Part shown: positions 1 through 8,498 of the stretch, in pieces
Layout: each line of letters starts with the position of its first letter
Numbering within the stretch: the stretch's first letter is position 1
Source of the DNA: Ditibartonella apis
Lineage (GTDB): Bacteria; Pseudomonadota; Alphaproteobacteria; Rhizobiales; Rhizobiaceae
Direction: 5' to 3'
Length of the DNA stretch: 64,000 nt
NCBI RefSeq assembly: GCF_001952075.1
Contig: NZ_LXYU01000002.1
Span: forward strand, 1 to 64,000
Translations under genes and position numbers: made by a program
The notes under the pieces: generated by a model
What the model saw: only the letters and a program-made list of their open reading frames with translations
Database searches by the model: none
Told to the model about the DNA's origin: nothing

Positions 1-412
1 CATCAACCTGATCAACTTTGTTCAGGAAAACAACAATTGCAGGAACACCAACCTGACGGGCAAGAAGAATGTGTTCACGTGTTTGAGGCATCGGGCCATC
101 AGCTGCCGAAACAACAAGAATAGCACCGTCCATCTGCGCAGCACCGGTGATCATGTTCTTGACATAGTCAGCGTGTCCTGGGCAATCAACGTGTGCGTAG
201 TGACGCTTCTCTGTCTCGTATTCTACGTGTGCAGTAGAAATCGTAATACCACGAGCGCGTTCTTCCGGCGCAGCATCAATCTGGTCATATGCCTTGAACT
301 CGCCAAAATACTTTGTAATTGCTGCTGTCAGCGTTGTTTTACCATGGTCAACGTGACCAATCGTGCCGATGTTTACATGCGGCTTCGTACGTTCATATTT
401 GCTTTTTGCCAT
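1..412 (-). CDS. tuf: Elongation factor Tu, N-terminal part (gene runs off the window)
   Basis: EF-Tu delivers aminoacyl-tRNA to the ribosome as a GTPase in the cytosol. The frame starts with [16 protein letters not shown] and carries the G1 loop GHVDHGKT at about residues 19-26, the switch sequence RGITI, the G3 motif DCPGH and the G4 motif NKVD just before the window edge. About 137 of roughly 391 residues are visible and nothing in them is broken. It lies downstream of tRNA-Tyr and tRNA-Gly on the same strand, as in the classic tRNA-tufB operons, and probably shares their promoter. Whether this is the only tuf copy cannot be told from here. Confidence 0.98.
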   Translation of the reverse strand, partial: MAKSKYERTKPHVNIGTIGHVDHGKTTLTAAITKYFGEFKAYDQIDAAPEERARGITISTAHVEYETEKRHYAHVDCPGHADYVKNMITGAAQMDGAILVVSAADGPMPQTREHILLARQVGVPAIVVFLNKVDQVD

Positions 413-576
413 CGCCGTCGATCTCTCGTCTTGTTTACACCCCAACTGGGGCTTCAGAACCGAACATTGCCGGAATAAAAATTCACACCGGCTAAAATCT
501 AAAAAGACGGAAACTTCCGTCTGGTCACAATGGAGTTCAACCCCACATTTTAATTGCTTTATCGCCAACGACCGTC

Positions 577-650
577 TGGAGCGGGTAGCGGGAATCGAAC
601 CCGCGTATTCAGCTTGGAAGGCTGCTGCTCTACCATTGAGCTATACCCGC
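577..650 (-). tRNA. tRNA-Gly (anticodon TCC)
   Basis: A complete 74-nt cloverleaf with encoded CCA. The acceptor strand is GCGGGTA, the D arm is AGCTCAATGGTAGAGC, the anticodon loop is CTTCCAA and the T arm contains GGTTCGATTCC. It sits 164 nt upstream of tuf and 23 nt downstream of tRNA-Tyr on the same strand. Confidence 0.97.
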
Positions 651-673
651 ACGTTGACTCCGGCTCCGGTAAA

Positions 674-758
674 TGGTGGAGGGGGTTGGATTCGAACCAA
701 CGTAGCATAAAGCAACGGATTTACAGTCCGTCCCCTTTAACCACTCGGGCACCCCTCC
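674..758 (-). tRNA. tRNA-Tyr (anticodon GTA)
   Basis: An 85-nt class II tRNA with a long variable arm and encoded CCA. The acceptor is GGAGGGG, the anticodon loop contains GTA within ACTGTAAA, and the T loop is GTTCGAATC. It is the first gene after the promoter at 843-871. Confidence 0.97.
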
Positions 759-842
759 ATTAAAAATACCTAGCGGAGTTGCGCGATAAGGCATATACAA
801 CCAGACCAAATACATAAAGAACTCGTTCTGTTTGTGTGGGGC

Positions 843-871
843 GTTATGCCGTTTACCATTGCCTCTGTCAA
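843..871 (-). promoter_or_regulatory. Sigma-70-type promoter of the tRNA-Tyr / tRNA-Gly / tuf operon
   Basis: On the minus strand a perfect TTGACA (866-871) is followed, after exactly 17 nt, by CATAAC (843-848). It lies about 80 nt upstream of the tRNA-Tyr 5' end and points into the tRNA-tuf operon. Confidence 0.75.
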
Positions 872-966
872 CAGGTTAAATTCCGTTCTTTTCAATTTCA
901 TAACAAAAAAGTCTTTTTCGACATTTTTTAGTATCGGATAAGCCGCGCAATCGGCTATAGAAAAGC

Positions 967-1800
967 ATGAATGAAAAAACTCCCAAAGATTCCCATTATG
1001 CCCGCTTACGCCGTCAATATCGCGACAGAACGGGCAAAAGAGCGGAAAAAACCAATCGGTTAAAAGTAGAGCCATCCCCCTTCGGTGCCGGAGAGCTCAG
1101 ACTTTACGGTCTTCATACCGTTGCAGCGGCTTTGCAGAACAAAAAACGTAAGCTTACCAAACTTTTTGCCACTAAAAATGCGTTTGATCGGCTTGGCATC
1201 GACGAATCAAAAATAAATTGTCCGATGGAAATTGTTAGCCCGAAAGTGCTTGATTCGCTTGTTGGTAGCGAGGCCGTGCATCAGGGTATCGTTCTTGAAA
1301 CAGAGGCGTTGAAACCGCGTTCGCTTGACGAACTTTCGAATACCGATCTTGTCATTGTGCTTGATCAGGTCACTGATCCCCATAATGTCGGCGCTATCAT
1401 GCGTTCTGCCGTTGCATTCAATGCCGGTGCTCTTATCACAACAAACAGACATTCCGCACAGGAAACAGGAGTCCTTGCAAAAGCAGCCTCCGGTGCGTTG
1501 GAGCTTATAGACCACATTACCGTGCGCAATCTCGCAGAGGCACTGGAAGAACTGCACAAAGCCGGTTTCACAAGTTTCGGGCTTGATTCGGAAGGTCCTC
1601 TTCCTCTTGAGCCAAGTTTGAAAGGCGGCCATATTGCTTTGGTTCTTGGAGCAGAAGGAAAAGGCTTGCGGCAAAAGACACGCGAAACGGTTTCAGTGCT
1701 CGCACGACTGGATATGCCGGGCGAGATAAAATCGCTCAACGTGTCCAACGCTGCAGCTATTTCGCTTTATGCTGCACGTAATCATCTTGATAAAAAATGA
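967..1800 (+). CDS. rlmB: 23S rRNA (guanosine-2'-O-)-methyltransferase, RlmB/TrmH (SPOUT) family
   Basis: Family members transfer a methyl group from SAM to the ribose 2'-OH of 23S rRNA (G2251 in E. coli). After a basic N-terminus (about 40 residues) comes the substrate-binding domain starting LRLYGLHTVAAAL. The SPOUT catalytic domain shows motif 1 (DPHNVGAIMRSA), motif 2 (LVLGAEGKGLR) and the knot motif 3 (SLNVSNAAAISLY). The length of 277 residues is normal with the N-terminal tail. It is divergent from the tRNA-tuf operon. The target nucleotide is inferred from the family only. Confidence 0.9.
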   Translation: MNEKTPKDSHYARLRRQYRDRTGKRAEKTNRLKVEPSPFGAGELRLYGLHTVAAALQNKKRKLTKLFATKNAFDRLGIDESKINCPMEIVSPKVLDSLVGSEAVHQGIVLETEALKPRSLDELSNTDLVIVLDQVTDPHNVGAIMRSAVAFNAGALITTNRHSAQETGVLAKAASGALELIDHITVRNLAEALEELHKAGFTSFGLDSEGPLPLEPSLKGGHIALVLGAEGKGLRQKTRETVSVLARLDMPGEIKSLNVSNAAAISLYAARNHLDKK

Positions 1801-1874
1801 TTCCAAAAAATCATAACGGATGGCCAAAGCATAACTCATGCACGATTTTTCGGGGATGCCTGATTTTGCGTGTT

Positions 1875-2594
1875 TTACATTTCGAGGTTTCTGCGACTAT
1901 CGAATAATCCGATCAGAAAGAAGCCTGCCGCCAAGCCACCAAGATGCGCAACCCAGGCGATCGAACTCCCTTCTCCGTCTATTGAAGGAGTCGCAACACC
2001 AGTGATGATATCAATAACAATCCAAGTACCGATAAAGACAAGCACATTTTTCGAGGTCAATGATCGGGAAATGGACAGGATCGGCCCGGCAAATTCCGAC
2101 CGTTGGTTTTGTCCGACGGTTTGCACCTGACGAAAACCATAGCGGGCAGCAGCCCCCATCATACCGGATATTGCGCCCGATGCGCCGACCATTGGCACAT
2201 AACTGTCGCTATAAACATAAAGATGGGCAAATGCAGCGACAGCCGAACAAACAAACCAGAATACAATAAATTTTATGTTGCCGATCCGGTTCGCAAGAGG
2301 TGAGCCGAATATAACAAGCCACATCATATTAACTGCTACGTGCATAAGACTTGCGTGCAAGAATGAGTAGCTTACCGGCGTATACCAGAATTTCATGAAA
2401 GCAGACAGGAAGAAGTCGGGAACAAACGAAAAGTAAGTGCAAAAAATATCATATTGTCGCGGTGAAAAAAAATATTCCGGAACAATAAAACTCAATACAC
2501 ATATCGCAACGATAGTGACAATAACGGGAGGAATGTTGAACAGCGGTGTGTGCGTGTTTCGATTTCCCGTATAGTCATTAAAATCATTGTTCAC
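1875..2594 (-). CDS. Rhomboid family intramembrane serine protease
   Basis: Rhomboids cleave transmembrane proteins inside the inner membrane. The catalytic serine is S139 in GASGAISG and the partner histidine is H217 in WVAHLGG. The HVAVN segment of TM2 (about residues 85-89) is also present. About six hydrophobic helices are visible in 239 residues. I chose the GTG start at 2594 because AGGAGA lies 7 nt upstream. This start overlaps the last codons of the upstream transporter, which suggests translational coupling. A longer reading frame reaches back to 2666 but lies inside the transporter gene. The substrate is unknown. Confidence 0.88.
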   Translation of the reverse strand: MNNDFNDYTGNRNTHTPLFNIPPVIVTIVAICVLSFIVPEYFFSPRQYDIFCTYFSFVPDFFLSAFMKFWYTPVSYSFLHASLMHVAVNMMWLVIFGSPLANRIGNIKFIVFWFVCSAVAAFAHLYVYSDSYVPMVGASGAISGMMGAAARYGFRQVQTVGQNQRSEFAGPILSISRSLTSKNVLVFIGTWIVIDIITGVATPSIDGEGSSIAWVAHLGGLAAGFFLIGLFDSRRNLEM

Positions 2595-3789
2595 ATCCGC
2601 TCTCCTGATGCCTGAAATGCTTTTTTGCAAATAATGGTATAAGGCGCACATAAAAGACTTCGGCAACGAGTTCGACGCAAGTTTGCGTTAAAATAACGAG
2701 CGCTACCAAAGTTTGTGCACTTGCGGGTGTGATAAATAACAAAAGTGGCAGCAAAACGAGTGAATTGCGCGTTGAAACACTAAAACTCACCGCTATTGCC
2801 TGCTTTTCATGAAGCCTCAACAATTTCGCTGCCAAAAAACCGATAAATGGAGCAAGACACCCATAAATCCCATAAAAAACTATGCCGTAAAGAAGAGCGC
2901 CAAACAGTTTGTGGTTTTCACACCTCCCGTCAAAACCATCGGCGTGGGTGGTTAGCGAATCTCCGTTCGTTAGCTCACCGACAACATTGTGTGACGGCAT
3001 TTCTGTTGTGAGCTCGTGGCAATCACCTCCGAATATCGAAAAAATCTCTGAAAAAGCATAAGTGGCAAGAATCACCAATGTGAGCGATGTGACGATAACA
3101 GCACTGTTTTTCATGAAGGAGTTAGAAACGGAAATCATTCGGTTGCGAGAGGAAAAACGCTGGAGAAACCAAGCAAGGCATATAGGAATAACCAGAACCT
3201 CGAAAACAGAACGCAACAAAATGCTTAAATTTTGGTGACCCAGCTCGGGAAGTTTTGTTCCCGCGAAAGGGCTTACAGATAAAAATCCAAAAAAACAAAA
3301 TTGAAAGATCAACAAAACAGGAAGTGCCGCAGTCAAAGCTGCTATATCGCCTTTGCCCGAACGACAAAAGGATACAACATAATCGACACAAGGTGCACAA
3401 AGGAGCATGGCGCCGAAAGCGGTGAAATAAAGATATGGACCGTTGGCGCTTGTTAATTTCGACAAAGGTTGCATGTTTAACAGACTATTCAAGAATGACA
3501 GACCGAGCCAGACTAACACGAGAACGAGAATCGGGATAAAAACAAAATTCCCGATGAGCAGTCCGACTATAAATCGTCCATTCCTGAAACTCTTTATCAC
3601 AGACGCAAAAGGCACCTGTAAAAACGTAACGAACAATAAAATGGGTAAAACGAGTTTCAAGGCTGCATTGGAGAACTTTGATATCGACGTAAAACAGGCT
3701 AAAGCGATACCAATGAAAATTGCTGCAGTATAAAATCTTGTTTGATTATTTTCGAAGAAATCTGGCCAATTACAGCGTTTGTAACCCAT
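2584..3789 (-). CDS. Bile acid:sodium symporter / ACR3-type (arsenite) permease family protein
   Basis: A 401-residue inner-membrane protein with about ten hydrophobic helices in two five-helix repeats, as in the BASS/ACR3 superfamily. A conserved-looking cysteine motif LLCAPCVDYV (residues 129-138) resembles the Cys-containing helix of ACR3 arsenite exporters. Between helices at residues about 253-295 there is an unusual hydrophilic insert rich in Cys and His (C257, H258, H267, H282, C290, H293). Its start ATG overlaps the stop of the upstream L,D-transpeptidase (TAATG), and its 3' end overlaps the rhomboid start, so the three form one operon. The family is fairly clear; the substrate (arsenite, an organic anion or another ion) is open. 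Confidence 0.75.
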   Translation of the reverse strand: MGYKRCNWPDFFENNQTRFYTAAIFIGIALACFTSISKFSNAALKLVLPILLFVTFLQVPFASVIKSFRNGRFIVGLLIGNFVFIPILVLVLVWLGLSFLNSLLNMQPLSKLTSANGPYLYFTAFGAMLLCAPCVDYVVSFCRSGKGDIAALTAALPVLLIFQFCFFGFLSVSPFAGTKLPELGHQNLSILLRSVFEVLVIPICLAWFLQRFSSRNRMISVSNSFMKNSAVIVTSLTLVILATYAFSEIFSIFGGDCHELTTEMPSHNVVGELTNGDSLTTHADGFDGRCENHKLFGALLYGIVFYGIYGCLAPFIGFLAAKLLRLHEKQAIAVSFSVSTRNSLVLLPLLLFITPASAQTLVALVILTQTCVELVAEVFYVRLIPLFAKKHFRHQESGCEQ

Positions 3790-4220
3790 TATTTAATCAC
3801 AATTTTCAGGTTCCCCAGCCCTTCTTCCTGCAACATTTTGTAGAGAATCTGGGCATTTGCAGTATTAAGACGTACACAGCCATGGCTTGCCGGACTACCA
3901 AGCCTGCTTACATACGACGTCCCGTGGATGGCATACCCCTCATTATAAAAAATGGCATAAGGCATAGGAGCATTGTCATATTTGCGGCTTCGCCACATTT
4001 TGTGCATTCTGACCGGTCTGAACGTGCCGCTCGGCGTTGCATAACCTTTGCGCCCTGTCGATACTTTCCAATGATAGAGTGTTTTACCATTCTTCTTAAC
4101 AGTCATTGTTTGATCCGAGACATTAACCAAAGCCAATAGATTGTCGGCAGAAGCCAAATTCATCGCAGAAAATGAAAAAAACAACACCCCGATTAAGATA
4201 GAAGATAATTTCCAATACAT
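3789..4220 (-). CDS. Small L,D-transpeptidase (YkuD domain), exported
   Basis: YkuD enzymes form 3-3 crosslinks in peptidoglycan or attach proteins to it. Residues 1-25 form a signal peptide ending around ASA. The catalytic signature is complete: H99-G100 in AIHGTS and S112-H-G-C115-V-R117 in SPASHGCVR. At 143 residues it is close to a bare catalytic domain with no binding module. It is the first gene of the operon with the BASS/ACR3-like transporter, and its stop TAA shares one base with the transporter's ATG. A second YkuD protein lies at 43903-44544. Confidence 0.92.
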   Translation of the reverse strand: MYWKLSSILIGVLFFSFSAMNLASADNLLALVNVSDQTMTVKKNGKTLYHWKVSTGRKGYATPSGTFRPVRMHKMWRSRKYDNAPMPYAIFYNEGYAIHGTSYVSRLGSPASHGCVRLNTANAQILYKMLQEEGLGNLKIVIK

Positions 4221-4341
4221 CTCAGTCCACCCGCTCTATTTTCAAACAATTTTCTGAAATAGCTTAAAGCGTCAAGATGAAAAAAAGAAACAAAAAGTTA
4301 AAAAATAGTTAACTCGTTATCAGATAAAATGATCGTGAAGA

Positions 4342-4845
4342 TTAATATTTTGGCATAGATTGCATTTGGTCCAGAACTTGTTGAAAAGCTCTTTTATCAA
4401 GGAAACCATCTACATAATTTCCGCGTCCAACCAGTTTAAAAATAAATCCGCTCACTGCATATTGGCGAAATTCATCTTCAGGAATAAAGATGCGTCCCTT
4501 TTCCGACATTGTGCATCCGAGAGTACATACAATATTGAGTTTTTCACGCGCGACATAGCGGTAGTTGCGTTTTTGCGACCATGCAAGACTGATATCAAGA
4601 TCATTGCTGTTCGTTGACGTTGCTATTGTGTCGATCACATACCCCTGATTGCTAATCCACTTTGCCTGCATTTCCAATTGTATCAGCGGATTATTGGTAA
4701 AATAGAAACTTTTGGAACTAAGCTCGGTAACACGCGTATAATAATCATGCGTCGTGGACGGTTCGGTTGTCCACTGACAAGCGGTTAGACAAGAAGCCAA
4801 AATCAAACAGGATAATATCCTTTTTACCAGACGAAACGATGGCAT
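4342..4845 (-). CDS. Unrecognised lipoprotein
   Basis: I do not recognise this protein. The 167-residue reading from ATG 4845 starts with a basic N-region, a hydrophobic stretch and the lipobox LTAC (Cys23), typical of a lipoprotein anchored after signal peptidase II cleavage. The mature part is rich in aromatic and polar residues and has a Cys pair in NIVCTLGCTM. An AAAGG ribosome binding site lies 6 nt upstream of this ATG. An in-frame ATG at 4962 would add 39 residues but has no visible ribosome binding site and would hide the signal sequence. It stands alone between geneless gaps. Outer-membrane attachment is inferred from the lipobox. Confidence 0.7.
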   Translation of the reverse strand: MPSFRLVKRILSCLILASCLTACQWTTEPSTTHDYYTRVTELSSKSFYFTNNPLIQLEMQAKWISNQGYVIDTIATSTNSNDLDISLAWSQKRNYRYVAREKLNIVCTLGCTMSEKGRIFIPEDEFRQYAVSGFIFKLVGRGNYVDGFLDKRAFQQVLDQMQSMPKY

Positions 4846-5340
4846 ATCCAGCCTTTCAACACTGTGATTGATTAATGGCGAGATTACCCCCCGACGCTTA
4901 CGCCAAGCTTGAGAAGCTTTAATTTGGTTAAAAAGATATTGCTCCACTTCGAGATCGTCCATACATCCGGCAAAAGACCGAAAAACGCGACGGGCTTGGG
5001 AGAGAATATCCGCCTGCCTTCATGTGGGGCACAAACTTTCAGTGCACTTTTAACATTGTCTTGCTGTGACTGATGTTATCTTTGCGTGTTTTCAACCCGT
5101 TACATGAAATTTTCGCCAATCAAACCGACACTTGATTTTTTCGGCCCTATATCGGTCGCAAATTCCAGACCGCTTGACGGCAAACTGCATTCAAAAAGGG
5201 CATGATCCTGTTAATCCTTTGCCGGTGGATTGAAAGAGAACTGTTATCGGAAAAGTTTTTTCAACGAAACACAAATGCCGGAATTGCCTCACAATGCTGC
5301 AACGACATTCTAAGATATAACTATATAATTTTAAAAACGA
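4846..5340. other. Geneless interval upstream of the lipoprotein
   Basis: About 500 bp with no convincing reading frame or RNA on either strand. It presumably holds the lipoprotein promoter and the 3' end of the DUF2155 transcript. From memory, aat (leucyl/phenylalanyl-tRNA-protein transferase) often sits next to the DUF2155 gene in Rhizobiales. I could not recognise a remnant of it here. Confidence 0.5.
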
Positions 5341-5769
5341 TCATTGGGGAGCAGGAACTTTTGATTTCTGCTTGCAGTCTTTCAACCAGACATCATAGAT
5401 CGGGTGTTCAACCGCATTAAGACCCGGGCTATCGGCAAACATCCAGCCGGTAAAAATACGTTTGATTTTTTTATCCAGCGTAATTTCGTTGACTTCAACA
5501 AATCCGTCCGTCCGGGTTGCCTCGTCTGCCGAGTTCGAATAGCAGACACGTGGCGTTACCTGTAACGCACCGAACTGATATGTTTCTCCGATATAGACAT
5601 CGAAAGTTGTAATTCGTCCGGTAATTTTATCGAGGCCTGAAAAAACTGCAACAGGATTGCTCAGACGCGTTGTTTCCTGTGCAAAAGATGCACTTACACC
5701 GGAAAGGTAGCCAGTCAGGCATGCCACGGCAAACAGGCAATGTGTGGGTAACGGTTTAAAAAATTTCAT
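5341..5769 (-). CDS. DUF2155 domain-containing secreted protein
   Basis: A 142-residue protein with a signal peptide (about residues 1-30, cleavage near SFAQ), then one compact DUF2155 domain. Recognisable family features are the LDKITGR start, the ALQVTPRVCYSN strand and the FTGWMFADSPGLNAVEHPIYDVWLK-type end. Two cysteines (in VCYS and KDCK) could form a disulfide in the periplasm. It lies 91 bp downstream of the NDUFA12-like gene on the same strand, an arrangement I recall from other alphaproteobacteria. The molecular function is unknown. Confidence 0.88.
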   Translation of the reverse strand: MKFFKPLPTHCLFAVACLTGYLSGVSASFAQETTRLSNPVAVFSGLDKITGRITTFDVYIGETYQFGALQVTPRVCYSNSADEATRTDGFVEVNEITLDKKIKRIFTGWMFADSPGLNAVEHPIYDVWLKDCKQKSKVPAPQ

Positions 5770-5860
5770 AGCACCGCAACAATGACTTTAAAGTGGTTGC
5801 ACGCTTAACTGACAATTATGGCAATACAACGGAAAGCAGAATGCATTCCCGTTGAACTCG

Positions 5861-6259
5861 TTATTTACCGGGTGTCCAAGCGTCATAATCGCCTGTAACA
5901 TGCGGGCGCTGCCCATGGTGAGCAATCGACCCCTTCGGGGAATAGGCCTTGCTTGTACCGGTCATATTCGGGATATGCGGCTTTTCCCATTCACGAGCAT
6001 GATAATCTTCTGCACTCGGCGGTGTATCGGTGCGATGGTGTATCCAGCCGTGCCAACCGGCGGGAATGGTTGAAGCTTCGGAGTAATTTTTATAAATTAC
6101 CCAACGACGTGTATAACCATCTTTATGATGGCTACCCTCGTAATAGACATTGCCGAACTCGTCTTCGCCGACGCGCTTACCATTGAGCCACGTAAAAAAC
6201 CGCGTATTAATGGTGTTTCCGTTCCACCATGTAAAAATCTGTTTCCAGATACCAGCCAT
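5861..6259 (-). CDS. NADH:ubiquinone oxidoreductase accessory subunit, NDUFA12 (17.2 kDa) family
   Basis: NDUFA12 homologues are accessory subunits of respiratory complex I shared by alphaproteobacteria and mitochondria. The 132-residue protein shows the family pattern of a Trp-rich N-terminus (WKQIFTWW), then VGEDEFGNVYYE, RRWVIYK, IPAGWHGWIHH and a C-terminal proline-rich strand ending near PHIPNMTGT. There is no signal peptide, as expected for a cytoplasmic-side peripheral subunit. The nuo operon itself is not in the window. Confidence 0.93.
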   Translation of the reverse strand: MAGIWKQIFTWWNGNTINTRFFTWLNGKRVGEDEFGNVYYEGSHHKDGYTRRWVIYKNYSEASTIPAGWHGWIHHRTDTPPSAEDYHAREWEKPHIPNMTGTSKAYSPKGSIAHHGQRPHVTGDYDAWTPGK

Positions 6260-6364
6260 TTCAGTACGAGCTCCTTCAATTCAGCCCATAAGCTTTAAAC
6301 GAAAAAATAAACTTATCCTGTTATGCAGCCCAACCGCATTAAAAGCAAGTCATTATTCGTGTGA

Positions 6365-6853
6365 TCAGAACAACGTCTTCTCAAGAACAACATCATCACC
6401 CGACTTGTTGTCACCACTTTTCCCGAGGTGCTTATAACCCTGTTCTTCAAAGAATTTTTGTGTCCGCACATCCTTTTTATTGAGTACCACACGAATTTTT
6501 CGGGCTGCCGGAAAGGCCTCTTCAAGTTCGATCAACAAACGTTGACCAATCCCCTGTCCCCGACTTTCAGGTTTAACGCATAAATGCAGTACTAGCGCTA
6601 TCTCGGAATCGCCCTTTACCGCTCCTTGTGCAGCATAAGCCACGCCGTGAAGCATATCACCGTCGTCCGCCACAACATATTCGGATGCCGGACGGCTCAG
6701 CATTTTCTTTAACATATCAGTTGTGTAATCGTGGGCGATTTTACGATCTACTTCTTCACGCCCGACAAGATCATCTAATGTAGCATGCCAAGTTTCGACC
6801 AAAAGATCATGAATGGCATTGATATCATTCCTGGATGCAGTGCGAATCCACAT
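6365..6853 (-). CDS. GNAT family N-acetyltransferase
   Basis: A 162-residue single-domain GNAT protein. The acetyl-CoA-binding motif A is seen as VKPESRGQGIGQRLL (about residues 91-105), preceded by the beta-strand LVLHLCV. The C-terminal FFEEQGYK motif is also present. Acceptor specificity cannot be read from the sequence. It starts 5 bp after the gatB stop and is probably read from the same transcript. Confidence 0.88.
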   Translation of the reverse strand: MWIRTASRNDINAIHDLLVETWHATLDDLVGREEVDRKIAHDYTTDMLKKMLSRPASEYVVADDGDMLHGVAYAAQGAVKGDSEIALVLHLCVKPESRGQGIGQRLLIELEEAFPAARKIRVVLNKKDVRTQKFFEEQGYKHLGKSGDNKSGDDVVLEKTLF

Positions 6854-6858
6854 GATCG

Positions 6859-8358
6859 TTATTCAATCCCGAGTTTTGCCTTTATCAAATTGTTCACGAC
6901 TTGCGGGTTTGCCTTGCCACCGGTCTTTTTCATGACCTGTCCGACAAACCAACCTGCCAATGTCGGTTTTTCTTTGGCCTTAGCCACTTTATCCGGATTG
7001 GCAGAAATAATCTCGTCCACGGTTTTTTCAATAGCTCCGGTGTCAGTAACCTGCTTCATGCCACGTGCTTCAACAATTTTTGCCGGATCCCCGCCCTCGT
7101 TCCAGACGATTTCGAACAAATCTTTTGCAATTTTACCTGAAATTGTGCCTTCTTTGATGAGGTCAATAATTCCACCAAGCTGATCTGCACTCATCGGAGA
7201 TTGTGAAATATCAAGACTTGCTTTGTTGAGTGCGCCCAAAAGATCGTTAATAACCCAATTGGCTGCAAGTTTGCCGTCACGGCCGTTGGCTACTTCTTTA
7301 AAAAAGTCGGCAATCGCTTTTTCACTTACCAGAATGGAAGCATCGTAAGCGCTCAAGCCCATTTCATTGATGAACTCTGATTTGATTTCGTCCGGTAATG
7401 CAGGCAGTCCTGCCTTGAGCTCGTCAACAAAAGCCTGATCAAAAACCAATGGCAATAAATCCGGATCGGGAAAATAGCGATAGTCATGCGCTTCTTCTTT
7501 GGAGCGCATCGGCCGCGTCTCGCCTTTAGCCGAATCAAAAAGTCTGGTTTCCTGATCGATTGTGCCGCCATCTTCGAGGACAGCTATCTGACGACGCGCC
7601 TCATAATCAATTGCCTGGCCGATGAAACGGATCGAATTGACATTTTTGATTTCACAACGGGTACCAAAATCTTCACCGGGGCGTCGTACGGAGACGTTTA
7701 CATCGGCACGCATGGCACCTTCGTCCATATTGCCGTCGCATGTTCCAAGATAGCGAACAATCGTACGCAATTTTGTTACATAGGCTTTTGCTTCATCGGA
7801 CGAACGCAAATCCGGCTTCGAAACAATTTCCATCAACGCAACACCCGAGCGATTAAGGTCTACAAATGACATGGTTGGATGTTGGTCGTGAATGGATTTT
7901 CCGGCATCCTGCTCAAGATGAAGCCGTTCAATGCCGATTTCCACATCTTCGAACTCACCTTTTTTATCGGGCCCGACAGAAATCGTAATTTTGCCTTCGC
8001 CCACAATTGGCTGTTCAAACTGGGAAATCTGATAGCCTTGAGGCAAATCCGGATAGAAATAATTTTTGCGATCGAATACGGATTTCAGATTAATTTTGGC
8101 GTTCAATCCCAATCCGGTTCTGACTGCCTGTTTCACACATTCAATGTTGATAACAGGCAACATTCCCGGCATAGCCGCATCAACAAGGGAAACATGGGCA
8201 TTGGGTTCCGCCCCGAATTTTGTGGAAGAGCCGGAAAAAAGCTTCGAATTGGATGTTACCTGAGCGTGCACTTCCAATCCTATAATGACTTCCCAGTCAC
8301 CGGTAGCTCCGGAGATGAAACGTTTCGGGTCAGCTGTACGGGCATCAACGAGTGTCAT
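6859..8358 (-). CDS. gatB: Aspartyl/glutamyl-tRNA(Asn/Gln) amidotransferase subunit B
   Basis: GatB is the kinase and tRNA-binding subunit of GatCAB, which converts Glu-tRNA(Gln) and Asp-tRNA(Asn) to the amidated forms. It has the N-terminal signature IGLEVHAQV, the [17 protein letters not shown] block, the RCEIKNVNS block and the C-terminal helical/YqeY-like tail with [17 protein letters not shown]. The length of 499 residues is typical. gatC and gatA are not in the window, so the complex is encoded at more than one place or upstream elsewhere. Confidence 0.97.
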   Translation of the reverse strand: MTLVDARTADPKRFISGATGDWEVIIGLEVHAQVTSNSKLFSGSSTKFGAEPNAHVSLVDAAMPGMLPVINIECVKQAVRTGLGLNAKINLKSVFDRKNYFYPDLPQGYQISQFEQPIVGEGKITISVGPDKKGEFEDVEIGIERLHLEQDAGKSIHDQHPTMSFVDLNRSGVALMEIVSKPDLRSSDEAKAYVTKLRTIVRYLGTCDGNMDEGAMRADVNVSVRRPGEDFGTRCEIKNVNSIRFIGQAIDYEARRQIAVLEDGGTIDQETRLFDSAKGETRPMRSKEEAHDYRYFPDPDLLPLVFDQAFVDELKAGLPALPDEIKSEFINEMGLSAYDASILVSEKAIADFFKEVANGRDGKLAANWVINDLLGALNKASLDISQSPMSADQLGGIIDLIKEGTISGKIAKDLFEIVWNEGGDPAKIVEARGMKQVTDTGAIEKTVDEIISANPDKVAKAKEKPTLAGWFVGQVMKKTGGKANPQVVNNLIKAKLGIE

Positions 8359-8455
8359 TAGAAATCCATCATTCTCTTTAAAAAATAAAATTATTACTAT
8401 TGGCTAGTCCAAACAAGCTTCAAGTGCAAGCAAAGAGTGCGAAACATACAAAAAA

Positions 8456-8474
8456 GGCCCGGTAAAACCGGGCC
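8456..8474 (-). terminator. Rho-independent terminator of tig
   Basis: An 8-bp perfect GC-rich stem (GGCCCGGT/ACCGGGCC) with a 3-nt loop, followed on the minus strand by a run of seven T. It lies 25 nt after the tig stop codon. Confidence 0.9.
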
Positions 8475-8498
8475 TCGTTTATTTTTTTAAAAAGTCGA

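Noticed and set aside
5202..5420. 72-codon plus-strand frame overlapping the end of the DUF2155 gene
   Set aside because: Antisense overlap with a real gene and no domain; no sign of aat in any frame.
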